Assembly (NCBI GenBank): GCA_963971535.1 | Contig: OZ020598.1 | Coordinates: 102,053,176-102,117,175, forward strand | Reading direction: 5' to 3' | Origin: Notolepis coatsorum | Lineage: Eukaryota; Chordata; Actinopteri; Aulopiformes; Paralepididae | DNA: 64,000 nucleotides | Shown: positions 46,531 through 55,760 of the stretch, one piece after another | Numbering within the stretch: the stretch's first letter is position 1 | How the letters are laid out: each line of letters opens with the position of its first letter | Position numbers and translations under genes: made by a program | Notes under the pieces: generated by a model | Seen by the model: only the letters and a program-made list of their open reading frames with translations | Database searches by the model: none | What the model was told of the DNA's origin: nothing

Positions 46531-46850
46531 AGACGATCTTGTCAAAACTGCGGCAAACAAAATGTGGCTTCTTCTACAGAAACAAAACCAGCTTCTTGAT
46601 GATCAGCAGAGTAAGATTAATTGAAGCAGTTTTTCTATCAGTCTTGGATTATGGAGATGTGGTTTATGGATATGCTGCTGCTTCCACTGTTAAGTCCTTG
46701 GATGCTGTATATCACTCATTCCTCAGGTTTATCACTGGTGATTTCTAGTACTCACCATTGCATCCTGTACAACAAGGTTCGGTGGTCCTGGCAGAGAGAC
46801 GTGATTTGCACTGGCATGTTTCTATATAAAGCCAAACAAACTTAACGAGT
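46530..46850 (+). pseudogene. L2-like LINE RT C-terminal fragment
   Basis: Plus-strand SKLRQTKCGFFYRNKTSF, then RLIEAVFLSVLDYGDVVYGYAA and LDAVYHSFLRFITGD, then after a frameshift HHCILYNKVRW...MFLYKAKQT. The phrase 'FLPVLDYGDVVY...LDxVYHxALRFITG...HHCxLY' is characteristic of the region after the RT core in teleost L2/CR1-type LINEs. 5'-truncated, with at least one frameshift. It continues at 47521 after an inserted Rex1-like LINE. Confidence 0.75.
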
Positions 46851-47520
46851 CAAAAGACGCTGAGGCACTCTATTTCTCACCGAAGGCTGAGATCTTTCAA
46901 CGTCTGTACAAGGATGTTGAGGATTGTCTACGAGTCGGTGGTAGTGGGCACCTTCTTGTATGCGGTGACCTGCTGGGGCAGCGGACTGAGAGCGGGGGAT
47001 GAAAGCAGGCTGGAAAAGCCAGTAACGTGGTAGGGGTGGAGCTGGACTCTCTAGCGTTGGTGGCGGAGGAGGAGCCTTCATGGACAACCCCTCCCACCCA
47101 CTACACACGGACTTGGCTGATAGAAGGAACACATTCAGTGTTAGACTCAGACTCCCAAGATGCAACACTGAATGTCACAGGAAGTCCATCAGACTGTACA
47201 ACGCCTCACTGTGCCTCACTGAGCACAGAGTAAATCCCTGGGTATCTTCCTGTACATTTACATTTGACTATACAGTAGGTATACCTTCCTGGACATTTAC
47301 ATTTAAATTTGACATTATACTGTACATTTTTACTGTATATTGTCGGACTGTATATTTCAGAATTTTAGAATGTAAATACATATTTAGAATATATATCATT
47401 TTTATTTTATTCTTATTCTTATTCCTATTCTATTTTAGAATTTGTACTAACTAAATGTTCATTGTGAGCGATCTGTGGTGCTGATTTCCCTTGGGATTAA
47501 TAAAGTACTTCTATTCTATT
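46851..47520 (+). mobile_element. Rex1-like LINE 3' fragment inserted in the L2-like copy
   Basis: Plus-strand phrases in shifting frames: FFSPKAEIFQRLYKD / LRSFNVCTRMLRIVYESVVVG and TFLYAVTCWGSGLRAGDESRL, which correspond to the 'LRSFxVCxxMLxxFYxSVVxSxxxYAVxCWG' region of Rex1/Babar elements. The 3' end is tcccttgggattaataaagt, the standard tail of this group. Several frameshifts and internal deletions. Confidence 0.7.
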
Positions 47521-47860
47521 GTTGGAGATATTCCCTCTCATATCACTTCCTTATTGGACTGGACCTCTGGACCTTATCATACACTCCAATGACTTCTTCC
47601 ACTTCAAGCCCCCAGAGTTTGCACTGAACTGAAATCTGCTTTTAGCTTCTGTGCCCCCAACACATCTTACTCAATACAATAGTACCCTTTGCACAGTTTA
47701 ATCTTTAATTAATATTTCACCACAGTCTGCAGCTGTTTTTAATTGTCTTATTGTTGACTTTCTTGTTTTTTATTTTATATTAATTGTGTGCTGTATTTTC
47801 GCTAACATCATTGTAAATGACAGTTTTGAATTAATTGAATGAATAAACCTGACATTTTAT
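47521..47860 (+). pseudogene. L2-like LINE C-terminus and 3' end, resumed
   Basis: The plus strand reads GDIPSHITSLLDWTSGPYHT, APRVCTELKSAFSFCAPNTS and PLHSLI, matching the end of L2-type ORFs ('PRVRTELGKSAFxFxAPxxWN'). With the fragment at 46530 it forms one old copy cut in two. It ends in an AT-rich 3' UTR with aatgaataaacctgac. Confidence 0.65.
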
Positions 47861-48079
47861 TTTCATCCACTGCAGTTGATTGAACTCCTATTTGGTTGAT
47901 AAAAAAGGTAACTTTTTACTTACTTACTATGAGTTGAGATTATTTTACTTTACTTTTACTTGTCCACATGTGTCTGAATAACAAGATACCTAGAATACAT
48001 CTCTGGTCATCTTTTCTTTTTTTTCTTCTTTTTTTGTACCTTTTTTATACAGATAAGGAGGACTGAGCGCACTTTGCTT

Positions 48080-48575
48080 CACCCCCTCATAACAACATCC
48101 TGCTAGCTTCACTCTCTCATAACAACATCCTGCTAGCTTCACTCTCTCATAACAACATCCTGCTAGCTTTACTCTCTCATAACATCCTGCTAGCTTCACC
48201 CTCTCATAACAACATCCTGCTACTTCACTCTCTCATAACAACATCCTGCTAGCTTCACCCTCTCATAACAACATCCTGCTACTTCACTCTCTCATAACAA
48301 CATCCTGCTAGCTTCACTCTCTCATAACAACATCCTGCTAGCTTTACTCTCTCATAACAACATCCTGCTAGCTTCACCCTCTCATAACAACATCCTGCTA
48401 GCTTTACTCTCTCATAACAACATCCTGCTAGCTTCACCCTCTCATAACAACATCCTGCTAGCTTCACTCTCTCATAACAACATCCTGCTAGCTTCACTCT
48501 CTCATAACAACATCCTGCTAGCTTCACTCTCTCATAACAACACCCTGCTAGCTTCACCCTCTCATAACATCAGTG
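48080..48575. repeat. 30-bp minisatellite (cataacaacatcctgctagc type)
   Basis: About 16 to 17 units of cataacaacatcctgctagc plus ttcactctct, with TTCACC and TTTACT variants and two deleted units (near 48185 and 48225). Thirty is a multiple of three, so the minus frame KLAGCCYERV stays open, without coding evidence. The array resumes for about 40 bp at 50450. Confidence 0.93.
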
Positions 48576-49190
48576 GCGTCATTTCAGTAAAAGCCAAGGT
48601 ATGGCGAGGAGGGAGGATTTTCTTTTTTGGATATTTTTTGTCAAATCAGTTGTGCAATAGTCACTTTTGGTGAGTTGTTTCTATACAATTCACTTATATG
48701 ACATTTAGGTATGACACAGGACTACACAAGCATTTTTTTATACAAATGTGTCAACAGACTAAAGCAGGGAACCACAATATTTTGCATACAAATTATGCAG
48801 AATGTAATATCATAACTGTCTATTATTGTTCTTGCAATTGAGCCAATTTTCATTAGGTACAGTTCTGAGGTGTGTGTTCAACAGAATGCAGTAACAAAAA
48901 CACTTCACAAAATGTATGGGTTACTGAATGCTGAACTGCACTGTTATAATCACTAAGCCATTGTAAGACCTTACCTGTGTCCCTGTATCACTTGTCTCTG
49001 CTGCCCTTTGATTAAAAAACTTCTGTATGTCAATTTTCCTTTTTTTTGTGGCATATTTCAGTTAGTCACAGTAAAAGTCACCTAGTAAAAGTGAGATAAT
49101 TGACAATATCAAAACATGCTAGGGCTGTACCGAATAGTTCGAAGCTTCGATCATAATGTTGACATTCAAATTCTAAATCAACATAAAAAA
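48576..49190. other. No gene recognised; between minisatellite and LINE
   Basis: AT-rich. A gggctgtaccgaatagttcg phrase near 49122 resembles a common short teleost repeat. It may belong to the insertion that split the minisatellite. Confidence 0.4.
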
Positions 49191-49192
49191 TT

Positions 49193-50450
49193 TTAATTAC
49201 AAAAAACAAAAGCTAGCAGGCGAGCTGCTGAGGGGAAGAAGCTGAGTCTATGGCGGGACTTTAATGTCTTGGGCAGCCGTAGCCGCCTGCCGTGGGGGAG
49301 CATGATGAAGAGGTTGTGACCCGGGTGGGCGGGGTCTGCCATGATCTTCCTCGCCCTCCTCAAGGCCCTGGTGGAATGTAGGGACTCGAGGGAGGGAAGG
49401 GGGCAGCCGATCACCCTCTCCACTGACCGTATCACCCGCTGCAGCTTGGCCTTGTCCCTGACCGTGGCTGCAGGGAACCAGGTGATGATGGAGAGGGTGA
49501 GGATGGACTGGATGATGGCAGTGTAGAACTGGACCATCATAGTCCTCGGCAGCCTGAACTTCCTCAGCTGACGTAGGAAGAACATCCTCTTCCGGGCCTT
49601 TTTATTGAGAGCGATGGTGTTCAGCTCCCATTTCAGGTCCCGGGAGAGTGTCATGCCGAGGAAGCGGCAGGACTCCACAGAGGCACCGGGGTGCCTCCCA
49701 GAATGATCGGAGTGGGGGGGGCTGCCTTCCACCTGAAGTCCACTACCATCTCCACTGTTTTCTGGGCGTTGAGGTCCAGGTTGTTGCAGCTGCACCAGCT
49801 CAACAGCCTCTCGATCTCCCTCCTATAGGCGGACTCGTCCCCCCTGGATATGAGACCCACCAGGGTGGTGTCGTCCGCAAACTTCAGGAGTTTGACCGAG
49901 GGGTGCAGAGAGACGCAGCTGTTGGTGTGCAGGGAGAGGGTAGTGGGGACAGAACACAGCCCTGTGGGGAGCCAGTGCTGATGGACTTGGGATCGGACAT
50001 GTTGATTCCCAACTTCACCCGCTGTGACCTGTTAGTCAGGAAGTCCGTGATCCACCTGCAGGTAGAATCCGGCACCTGCAGCAGGGACATCTGATGCTCC
50101 AGGATGTGCGGGAGGATGGTGTTGAAGGCCGAGCTGAAGTCCACCAACAGAATCCTGGCGCAGGTCCCTGCAGTGTCAAGGTGTTCCAGGACATAATGCA
50201 GAGCCATGTTCACAGCATCGTCCGTGGAACGGTTGGCTCTGTATGCAAACTGCAGGGGGTCTAGGAAAGGGTCTGTGGTGGACTTCACGTGGGCCAGGAC
50301 AAGGCGCTCAAAGACCTTCATGACCACAGACGTCTGGGTGACCGGTCTGTAGTCCTTAAGGCCTGTGACCTTGGCCTTCTTGGGGACGGGGATGATGGTC
50401 GAGGCCTTAAAACACGCTGGAACCCGACACTGCTACAGTGAGGTGTTAAA
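49193..50450 (-). pseudogene. Rex1-like LINE reverse transcriptase, 5'-truncated and frameshifted
   Basis: Minus-strand order: [18 protein letters not shown], then [44 protein letters not shown] (motif A), [14 protein letters not shown] (motif B), then after a frameshift FADDTTLVGLI (motif C), LSWCSCNNLDLNAQKT, and after another RFLGMTLSRDLKWELNT, KKARKRMFFLRQLRKF and the C-terminus RHRLSFFPSAARLL. The motifs and their order identify a Rex1/CR1-group RT. No endonuclease part is present, and at least two frameshifts exist, so it is a dead copy. It lies within the 30-bp minisatellite, remnants of which flank it at 48575 and 50452. Confidence 0.88.
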
Positions 50451-50492
50451 AATCATAACAACATCCTGCTAGCTTCACTCTCTCATAACACA
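50451..50492. repeat. Displaced end of the 30-bp minisatellite
   Basis: tcataacaacatcctgctag followed by cttcactctctcataaca is one unit plus part of the next, identical in type to 48080-48575. Confidence 0.85.
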
Positions 50493-50499
50493 ATCACAC

Positions 50500-50600
50500 C
50501 CTTGGAGTTGCTATTTTACTGTTGGCCAGTGAGCAGCTCCACTGGCATTCGAACCGGCAACCTTCTGGTCACAAGTCAACATTCTCCTACCCTGGCCTAT
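50500..50600 (-). mobile_element. tRNA-derived SINE fragment, antisense
   Basis: The minus strand contains gaaggttgccggttcgaatg, a good RNA polymerase III box B (GGTTCGAAT) preceded by the usual anticodon-arm-like text 'ttgtgaccagaaggttgc'. The ends are not defined. Confidence 0.55.
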
Positions 50601-51104
50601 ATAAAAGACCCCTGCATGAAAATGGATACAGACGTATCCGCTATTTAAATATTGCTACTGGTATTGTTTGCCCTTGTTTTCTCTTTTTGCTGATTCATGT
50701 TGTTTAGCTGACAATGATCTTGAGGACAGAACACCTTTGGGCTGCCAGAGAACATCCTGTACATCCTGAACACCATGCTGTACAACTAATTGCTAAAAGA
50801 AAATAGATGACTGTAGTTTGTTAAATATTGTTGTTCCATCAGGGACCACGCTGGAAACTAGTGGTTATCACTTCTATCTGCAGACGGTGACTTCTGTCAT
50901 GGGAATTTGCCAATATGGTCGTTTCTGCTTGGCACAGGCAAGAGTGGATGTGGATGTTGGTGGGTGTGGTGTTGTTGTACTAATGTCAGTAACTGGGTCC
51001 AAGCTGTTCCCTAGCAATACGTCTATAGGCTGATTCACAACAGCATCACTGCATGACTCAACTCAACTTTTAAATACCTTTCCTTCTTTTATTTTAGCAA
51101 GTTC
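50600..51104. other. No gene recognised
   Basis: Intergenic. ctaatgtcagtaactgggtc at 50980 recurs diverged near 54332 (ctaatgtcagaaacagggtc), before a LINE tail in both places, so both belong to one larger dispersed unit. Confidence 0.45.
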
Positions 51105-51310
51105 AAGTTCAAGTTTGCTTTTATTTGTCACATATAAAGGTTCTGTATGAGCCCCTGAGAAAGTGCTTGATACAGTCAAATTAAAAGTAAGTAAAAGAGG
51201 AATAAAGTCCCAACACTATACAAATAATACAATATACAATATACAACTAAAGAACAACCTAAGTACAATGAAGTAAAAATGCAGGCAATGAGGTACACAA
51301 CTTTGAAATA
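51105..51310 (-). mobile_element. LINE 3' tail, antisense (same family as 16430)
   Basis: Starts gcttttatttgtcacatata and contains ggaataaagtcccaacacta, aagaacaacctaagtacaat and gcaatgaggtac, in the reverse order of 16430-16675. Confidence 0.65.
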
Positions 51311-51487
51311 TTTATATTTTTTTAACAGAGTGTCTAGGATTCGCTGTACAGGGACTCTAAATGATCATCTCAACTCATCTCATCACCACCTAATTTGAGA
51401 ATGGGGGAAGGTAACAGCCCTAACAACGGTCATTTGCATATTCTTAAGTGAATGTGCTGTGAGCTGGAACACGGATAGTTATTAGTG

Positions 51488-51832
51488 CTAGGGATGCTCG
51501 ATATTGGCTTTTTTACCGATACCGATATACCGATATTGTCCAACTCTTAATTTCCGATACCGATATCAACCGATATCAACCGATACCGATATATGCAGGG
51601 TTTACCCCCCAAAAAACGGAATTATTTCAGGTAATTATTAACACAACATTATGCATACTTTTGACAATAAATAATATCAGAATTTGTTCTTACTTGCTTG
51701 CCTGGGTAAATAAAGGTTAAATAAATAAATATAAAAAAAAAAAAAATTCTATATATTTTTTAAACCGATACAGATAATTTCCGATATCACATTTGAATGG
51801 CAATATCGGCCGATAATATCGGACATCCCTAG
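51488..51832. mobile_element. Short inverted-repeat element (MITE) with cgatat-rich ends
   Basis: Left end ctagggatgctcgatattgg; right end, reversed, ctagggatgtccgatattat. The interior repeats ccgataccgatat. Flanks ttattagtg and ttattacta suggest an imperfect ~8-bp target duplication, which would fit hAT, but this is uncertain. A tgcctgggtaaataaaggtt-type LINE/SINE tail plus an A run sits inside (about 51690-51745). Confidence 0.65.
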
Positions 51833-52902
51833 TTATTACTAAGTGTTTAGTCAGAGATCTACAGACGTATTGTCTGGAGCTTCTAAAGGACAGACACCCT
51901 GCTACGTTACTAACCATATCTATGTCCAGGTGGCTGGACTTCATGGCAAGGATGCTGGCTAGTGTGGATATTCCAAAGCGTAATCAAATTCTAATGTGTC
52001 TATATAGACAAAACGTCTTGGCTAAATCTAGCCATTTTTCATTCAATATGAATTAGGGATGGGCGTGTGCAATTGATTTCTCGAGTACTCACTGTTTCAA
52101 CTGAACTCAAGTGGTTTTTGGGGGAACTTATTTTGGTTACCAAGTACGTCCACTAAAAGTGCTAGTTTTTGTCACTGAAACAGAAATCTCACTCTGAAAT
52201 CCCGCAAGGTGTGAGTTGTTGCAGGAAGACAAGGAACAGTGGAAGCCTGGGAGATACAGATGGAGCTTATAACGTAATTTTTTTGTTTGTATTTTACAAA
52301 AAAAATTCATTTAGTTCATCCAACCTGTGCTTTGTAACCCTGGCAGTGTTGTTGCTCTGCTCTACCGATGGACCTGCAAATGATCTTATATCTTACATTG
52401 GACAGTTCTCAGGGAACAAGATAAGTCATATAAATGATTTTACAAGTAATAAATCATCCACACAAAACAAATATTTTATCTTGACAACACTGGCAAAAGT
52501 ATATGGCAGCCATCTTCACTGTACCGTAGGTTACGTGATACATGATACTGCAGGAGGTAAACTTTCTATGCATTCAAACTTGACAGGTGTGTGTTGATAA
52601 GATGAAACAAGATAAGGTAAGACAAGACAAGATAAGGCATTTTACATAGATTATTTTGAGGAGAGAACCCAGTCAGTGGAAAAGGCCTCAGAGCCATAGG
52701 AAACCCAGGAAGGCAGAAACACCAGGCAAACATTAGACTCTCAGCTCTGACAATCTCTCCGCGGTTCGTGTCGTCATCAGAATGATCGACAGGTACAGCG
52801 TATGTGTGGCTTGTATTTCTATACACTGACAGTTAAAGTTGATCATGAGTCTCTCTAGTATGACAGAACATTTCTAAATAGGATGGACACAGTGGATATT
52901 GA
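51833..52902. other. No gene recognised
   Basis: Intergenic. A GATAAG/ACAAG low-complexity patch near 52596-52640. A 142-codon plus frame at 52169-52597 has no recognisable domain. Confidence 0.4.
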
Positions 52903-53319
52903 GATATGTGCAGTGGTGGAAGAAGTACACAGTTCCTTTTACTTAAGTAAAAGTAGAAATACCCAGACAAATGACTACTCTGGTAAAAGTAAAAGTCCTC
53001 CATTCAAATTCTACTTAAGTAAAAGGAGAGAAGTATTTTCTATTGAATGTACTTAAGTATTTAAAGTAAAGTTTGTGTGTCCCAGTGCTTGGGAGCATTC
53101 AAGCATCGATCCATTGACCTCTAAAAGTGCTAAATGTTAAAGTGGTATGTGCTCCAGCCATGCTGCTCTGATTAAAGGTTAGTAGTATGTGGTTCAGTTA
53201 TGCTGCTCTGATTAATGATCATGTTAAAATGGTATGTGGTCCAGTTCTGCTTCAAATGTGAAAGCATATAATCTTCATACATTTTTGCCATGTATTTTAT
53301 GCAAAATATTTGTCTTCAA

Positions 53320-53837
53320 GGGCGGCTGGGTGGCGCAGCGGAGATTGCGCTTGTCACCAATGCGAGAGACTCCGGTCTCGAATCCAGGTGTCAGCATTGC
53401 CATAACCCCTAACCCTAACCCTAACCCTAACCATTGGGCCAGCCGTCATACTAACTCGTTTGGCTGAGTTAGTGGGAGGGAAGTCGATGGGGTGGTAATC
53501 TGGCGTTGTGGACAGCGACTCCTACCGGTCAGGTCAGGGTGCCTGCACAGCAAAAGACAGGAAGTGGTGATGGCAGCGTGGCCTCCCACGCGTTACACTT
53601 CACCAATGAGAGTCCGCGCTGTCAGGTGAAAAGAGAGCCGCTGGCTGTCTCTGCATGTGTCGGAGGAAGCATGTGGTAGACCTCAGGGCTCCCTTGACCG
53701 ACCAGTAGGGGGCACATGCGCACAACAACCAGGTAGGGGAGGGGGGAATTGGCCTAACGACTAAATTGGGATGGGAGGAAAAGCACAGAAAATCAGGCGG
53801 AGAAAAAGAGGATAAAATAAAAATATATATATACTTT
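53320..53837 (+). mobile_element. tRNA-derived SINE with internal telomere-like repeat
   Basis: Flanked by tcttcaa at 53313-53319 and 53838-53844, a 7-bp target duplication. The head has box-A-like gggtggcgcagcgg and box-B-like gtctcgaatcc, as in tRNA-derived SINEs. About four cccctaa/ccctaa units follow at 53407-53432, then ~370 bp of body and an A/AT-rich tail. It lies inside the MITE, which it therefore post-dates. I cannot name the family. Confidence 0.75.
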
Positions 53838-53983
53838 TCTTCAAACTAACTTCTAACTGATGGGTTCAGATACGTGTGGAGTAAAAAGTACCATATTTCC
53901 TTTGAAATGTAGTGGAGTAAAAGTATAAAGTTCCCTCAAATTAAAATACTCACGTAAAGTACAAGTAACTCGAAATTGTACTT

Positions 53984-54050
53984 AATCAATCAATCAATCA
54001 ATTTCTTTAATGACCACCCAGCCAGGCTGGTGGAATTTGGTTTCAGTGCA
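53984..54050 (-). mobile_element. Short LINE 3' tail, antisense, inside the MITE
   Basis: A tcaatcaatcaatcaa run, then tttctttaatgaccacccag and ccaggctggtggaattt, the reverse of the tail at 22605-22672. It breaks the MITE's right arm. Confidence 0.7.
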
Positions 54051-54096
54051 TTGCTTGAGTAAAAGTACTTAGTTACTTTCCACCACTGGATATGTG

Positions 54097-54364
54097 CTTC
54101 CTTTAGATAGCAGGGGAGCTATAGACGGTATGTTGTGAGCAGTTTGGACCCAAGTGTATTTTCCTGTCAGCTATTGATATCGGCAAACATTACACCATGA
54201 AATATACTTTTTAATATTTATTTATGTTGTTTATATTCATGTTCATGTTGTGTATATGTATAGGCAGTTTTCAACGTGACAACATAAACCTTTTGAATGG
54301 ACCCAGGTTTACTTCCTTGTCGTGGTGTTGTGCTAATGTCAGAAACAGGGTCCAAGCAGTTCAC
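54097..54364. other. No gene; second copy of the dispersed 'gacaacataaa' repeat
   Basis: gacaacataaaccttttgaa plus tggacccaggtttacttcct at 54278-54325 resembles 15841-15885; tggacccaagtgtatt at 54147 is a third partial copy. Confidence 0.5.
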
Positions 54365-54550
54365 GCTCAAGTTTGTTTTTATTTGTCACGTATAAAGTGA
54401 AATGCTTGGTTCTGTATGCACGCCTGAGGAATGTGATAAATAAAGTCCCAACACTATACAAATATACAATATACATAAAGAACAACCTAAGTACAATGAA
54501 GTAAAAAAGCAGACAATGAGGTACAAAACTTTTAAATACTTCTCCTTTTT
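54365..54550 (-). mobile_element. LINE 3' tail, antisense (same family as 16430 and 51105)
   Basis: gtttttatttgtcacgtata, gaaatgcttggttctgtatg, aaagtcccaacactatacaa and aacctaagtacaatgaagta, in the same order as 51105-51310. Confidence 0.65.
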
Positions 54551-55580
54551 AAATTTTAAACAGATTGTCTAGGATTCGCTGTAAAGGGATTCTAAATTAT
54601 CATCTCGACTCATCTCATCACCACCTAATTTGAGAATGGGCAAAAATAACACCCCTAATGAAGGTCATTTGCATACTCTTAATTTCCCCCAGGTGGAAGT
54701 CAGCCTATCGCCATAGCAACCCCCCCCCCCCCCCCCCCCCCCCGATGAAAGTTCCATCCAACCCATGCATTCTTAATGTGGTCTAAATCCTTGTATCTTA
54801 ACTTCAAACTTTAATCAAATTTTAATTAACAGTCTACTCAATGGACTTCCTAATCAACGCTCCAAACGCACAATGGAAACAACACATGGTCTTAACAGAG
54901 TGTCTTTGAAGAAGGTTCTTCACCGTTGTCCTTTTAATGACTTGTTTTCTAATTAAGGCATCTCAATAATTGAAAGTAGTGTTTAGGCATGTGGTAGAAA
55001 AATTTAAAAGAACAATTGTGTTTTTTTCATGTTTCATGTCCTCTTTCACCTTTGTCATTTAAACAGGATTGTAATTTGCAGCATCTGCTAAATGTTAAGT
55101 GGTGTGTATTAATGATTGATGAGTGGTGTGGATTGAAGATTGATAAGTTATGTGTATTGATGAGATGAAAATGACATAGACATTGATTTCCTCATTTCTT
55201 ATAATATTATAATGGGACATATCAATGAATATGTTTCATGGATTGCCTAGTAAGGTTTTTCTTATGTCTTTAGGTTTGGTATGATGCTACAGTGGTGAAA
55301 CAAAGGTTTCATGATACTACAGTATATATAACGCCATGGTTTTCAACCTGGAGCCAGGACCTGCCAGAGGGTCACAAGATGATGTAAAATGTATATACTT
55401 TATCATTATTCATAATCTTATAGGATCTTTATTTTCTTGTAAAAGAATGAATACTTGAAATGCAAAGCCTGCTTCCAATTCTCAATCAAGTTTAATCAAG
55501 CCTGAAATGGAGAAATAAAAGTCATCCTTTGGTGTCAAAGTGGATCATTCTTTATATGCTTTATGCCGGGGGTCACGGAC
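54551..55580. other. No gene recognised; poly(C) run at about 54720-54743
   Basis: Starts with text shared with 51330-51430 (gtctaggattcgctgta, catctcatcaccacctaatt), so the duplicated unit around the LINE tail extends over both places. The rest is AT-rich intergenic. Confidence 0.5.
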
Positions 55581-55760
55581 AGTTCAGCCCTCTGGTTTTT
55601 GGGGTCACCAACCGGGAAGGGTGACAGCACAGTTCCTTGGGGGGCACCGGTGTTGATCACCAGCACATCTGATCCAGGCCAGCAGGCTGTGGTCACATCG
55701 CAGTGGGCTTCTCTGCTGGCCACAGAGGCTGGATCAAAGCACGTGATTCTCACTGCCCTG
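55575..55760 (-). pseudogene. L2-type RT fragment at the edge of the 44-bp minisatellite
   Basis: The minus strand reads ERPRRAVRITCFDPASVA, then VLVINTGAPQGTVLSPF. NTGAPQGTVLSPF is RT motif B of L2/Rex-type LINEs, and VRITCFDPAS fits the 'VRIMFFDFSSAF' motif A region. About 25 residues between them are missing or altered. It joins directly onto the last minisatellite unit (YTHLERP) in frame, as expected if the array grew inside this gene. Confidence 0.75.

Larger units (their letters stand above)
52911..54088. mobile_element. hAT-type MITE with nested SINE and LINE tail
   Basis: Left terminus cagtggtggaagaagtac, right terminus tactttccaccactg, giving an inverted CAGTGGTGGAA-type end. It is flanked on both sides by gatatgtg (52903-52910 and 54089-54096), a perfect 8-bp target duplication as hAT transposases make. 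The interior is typical of the teleost 'acttaagtaaaagtagaaat' MITEs. A SINE (53320-53837) and a short LINE tail (about 53984-54050) have inserted into it. No transposase. Confidence 0.85.

Noticed and set aside
48080..48575. Minus frame of KLAGCCYERV repeats as a small cysteine-rich protein
   Set aside because: A 30-bp tandem array with deletions of non-multiple-of-three length and no flanking gene signals.
52169..52597. 142-codon plus frame as a possible host exon or secreted protein
   Set aside because: No domain, no splice or promoter support, surrounded by repeats; likely chance.
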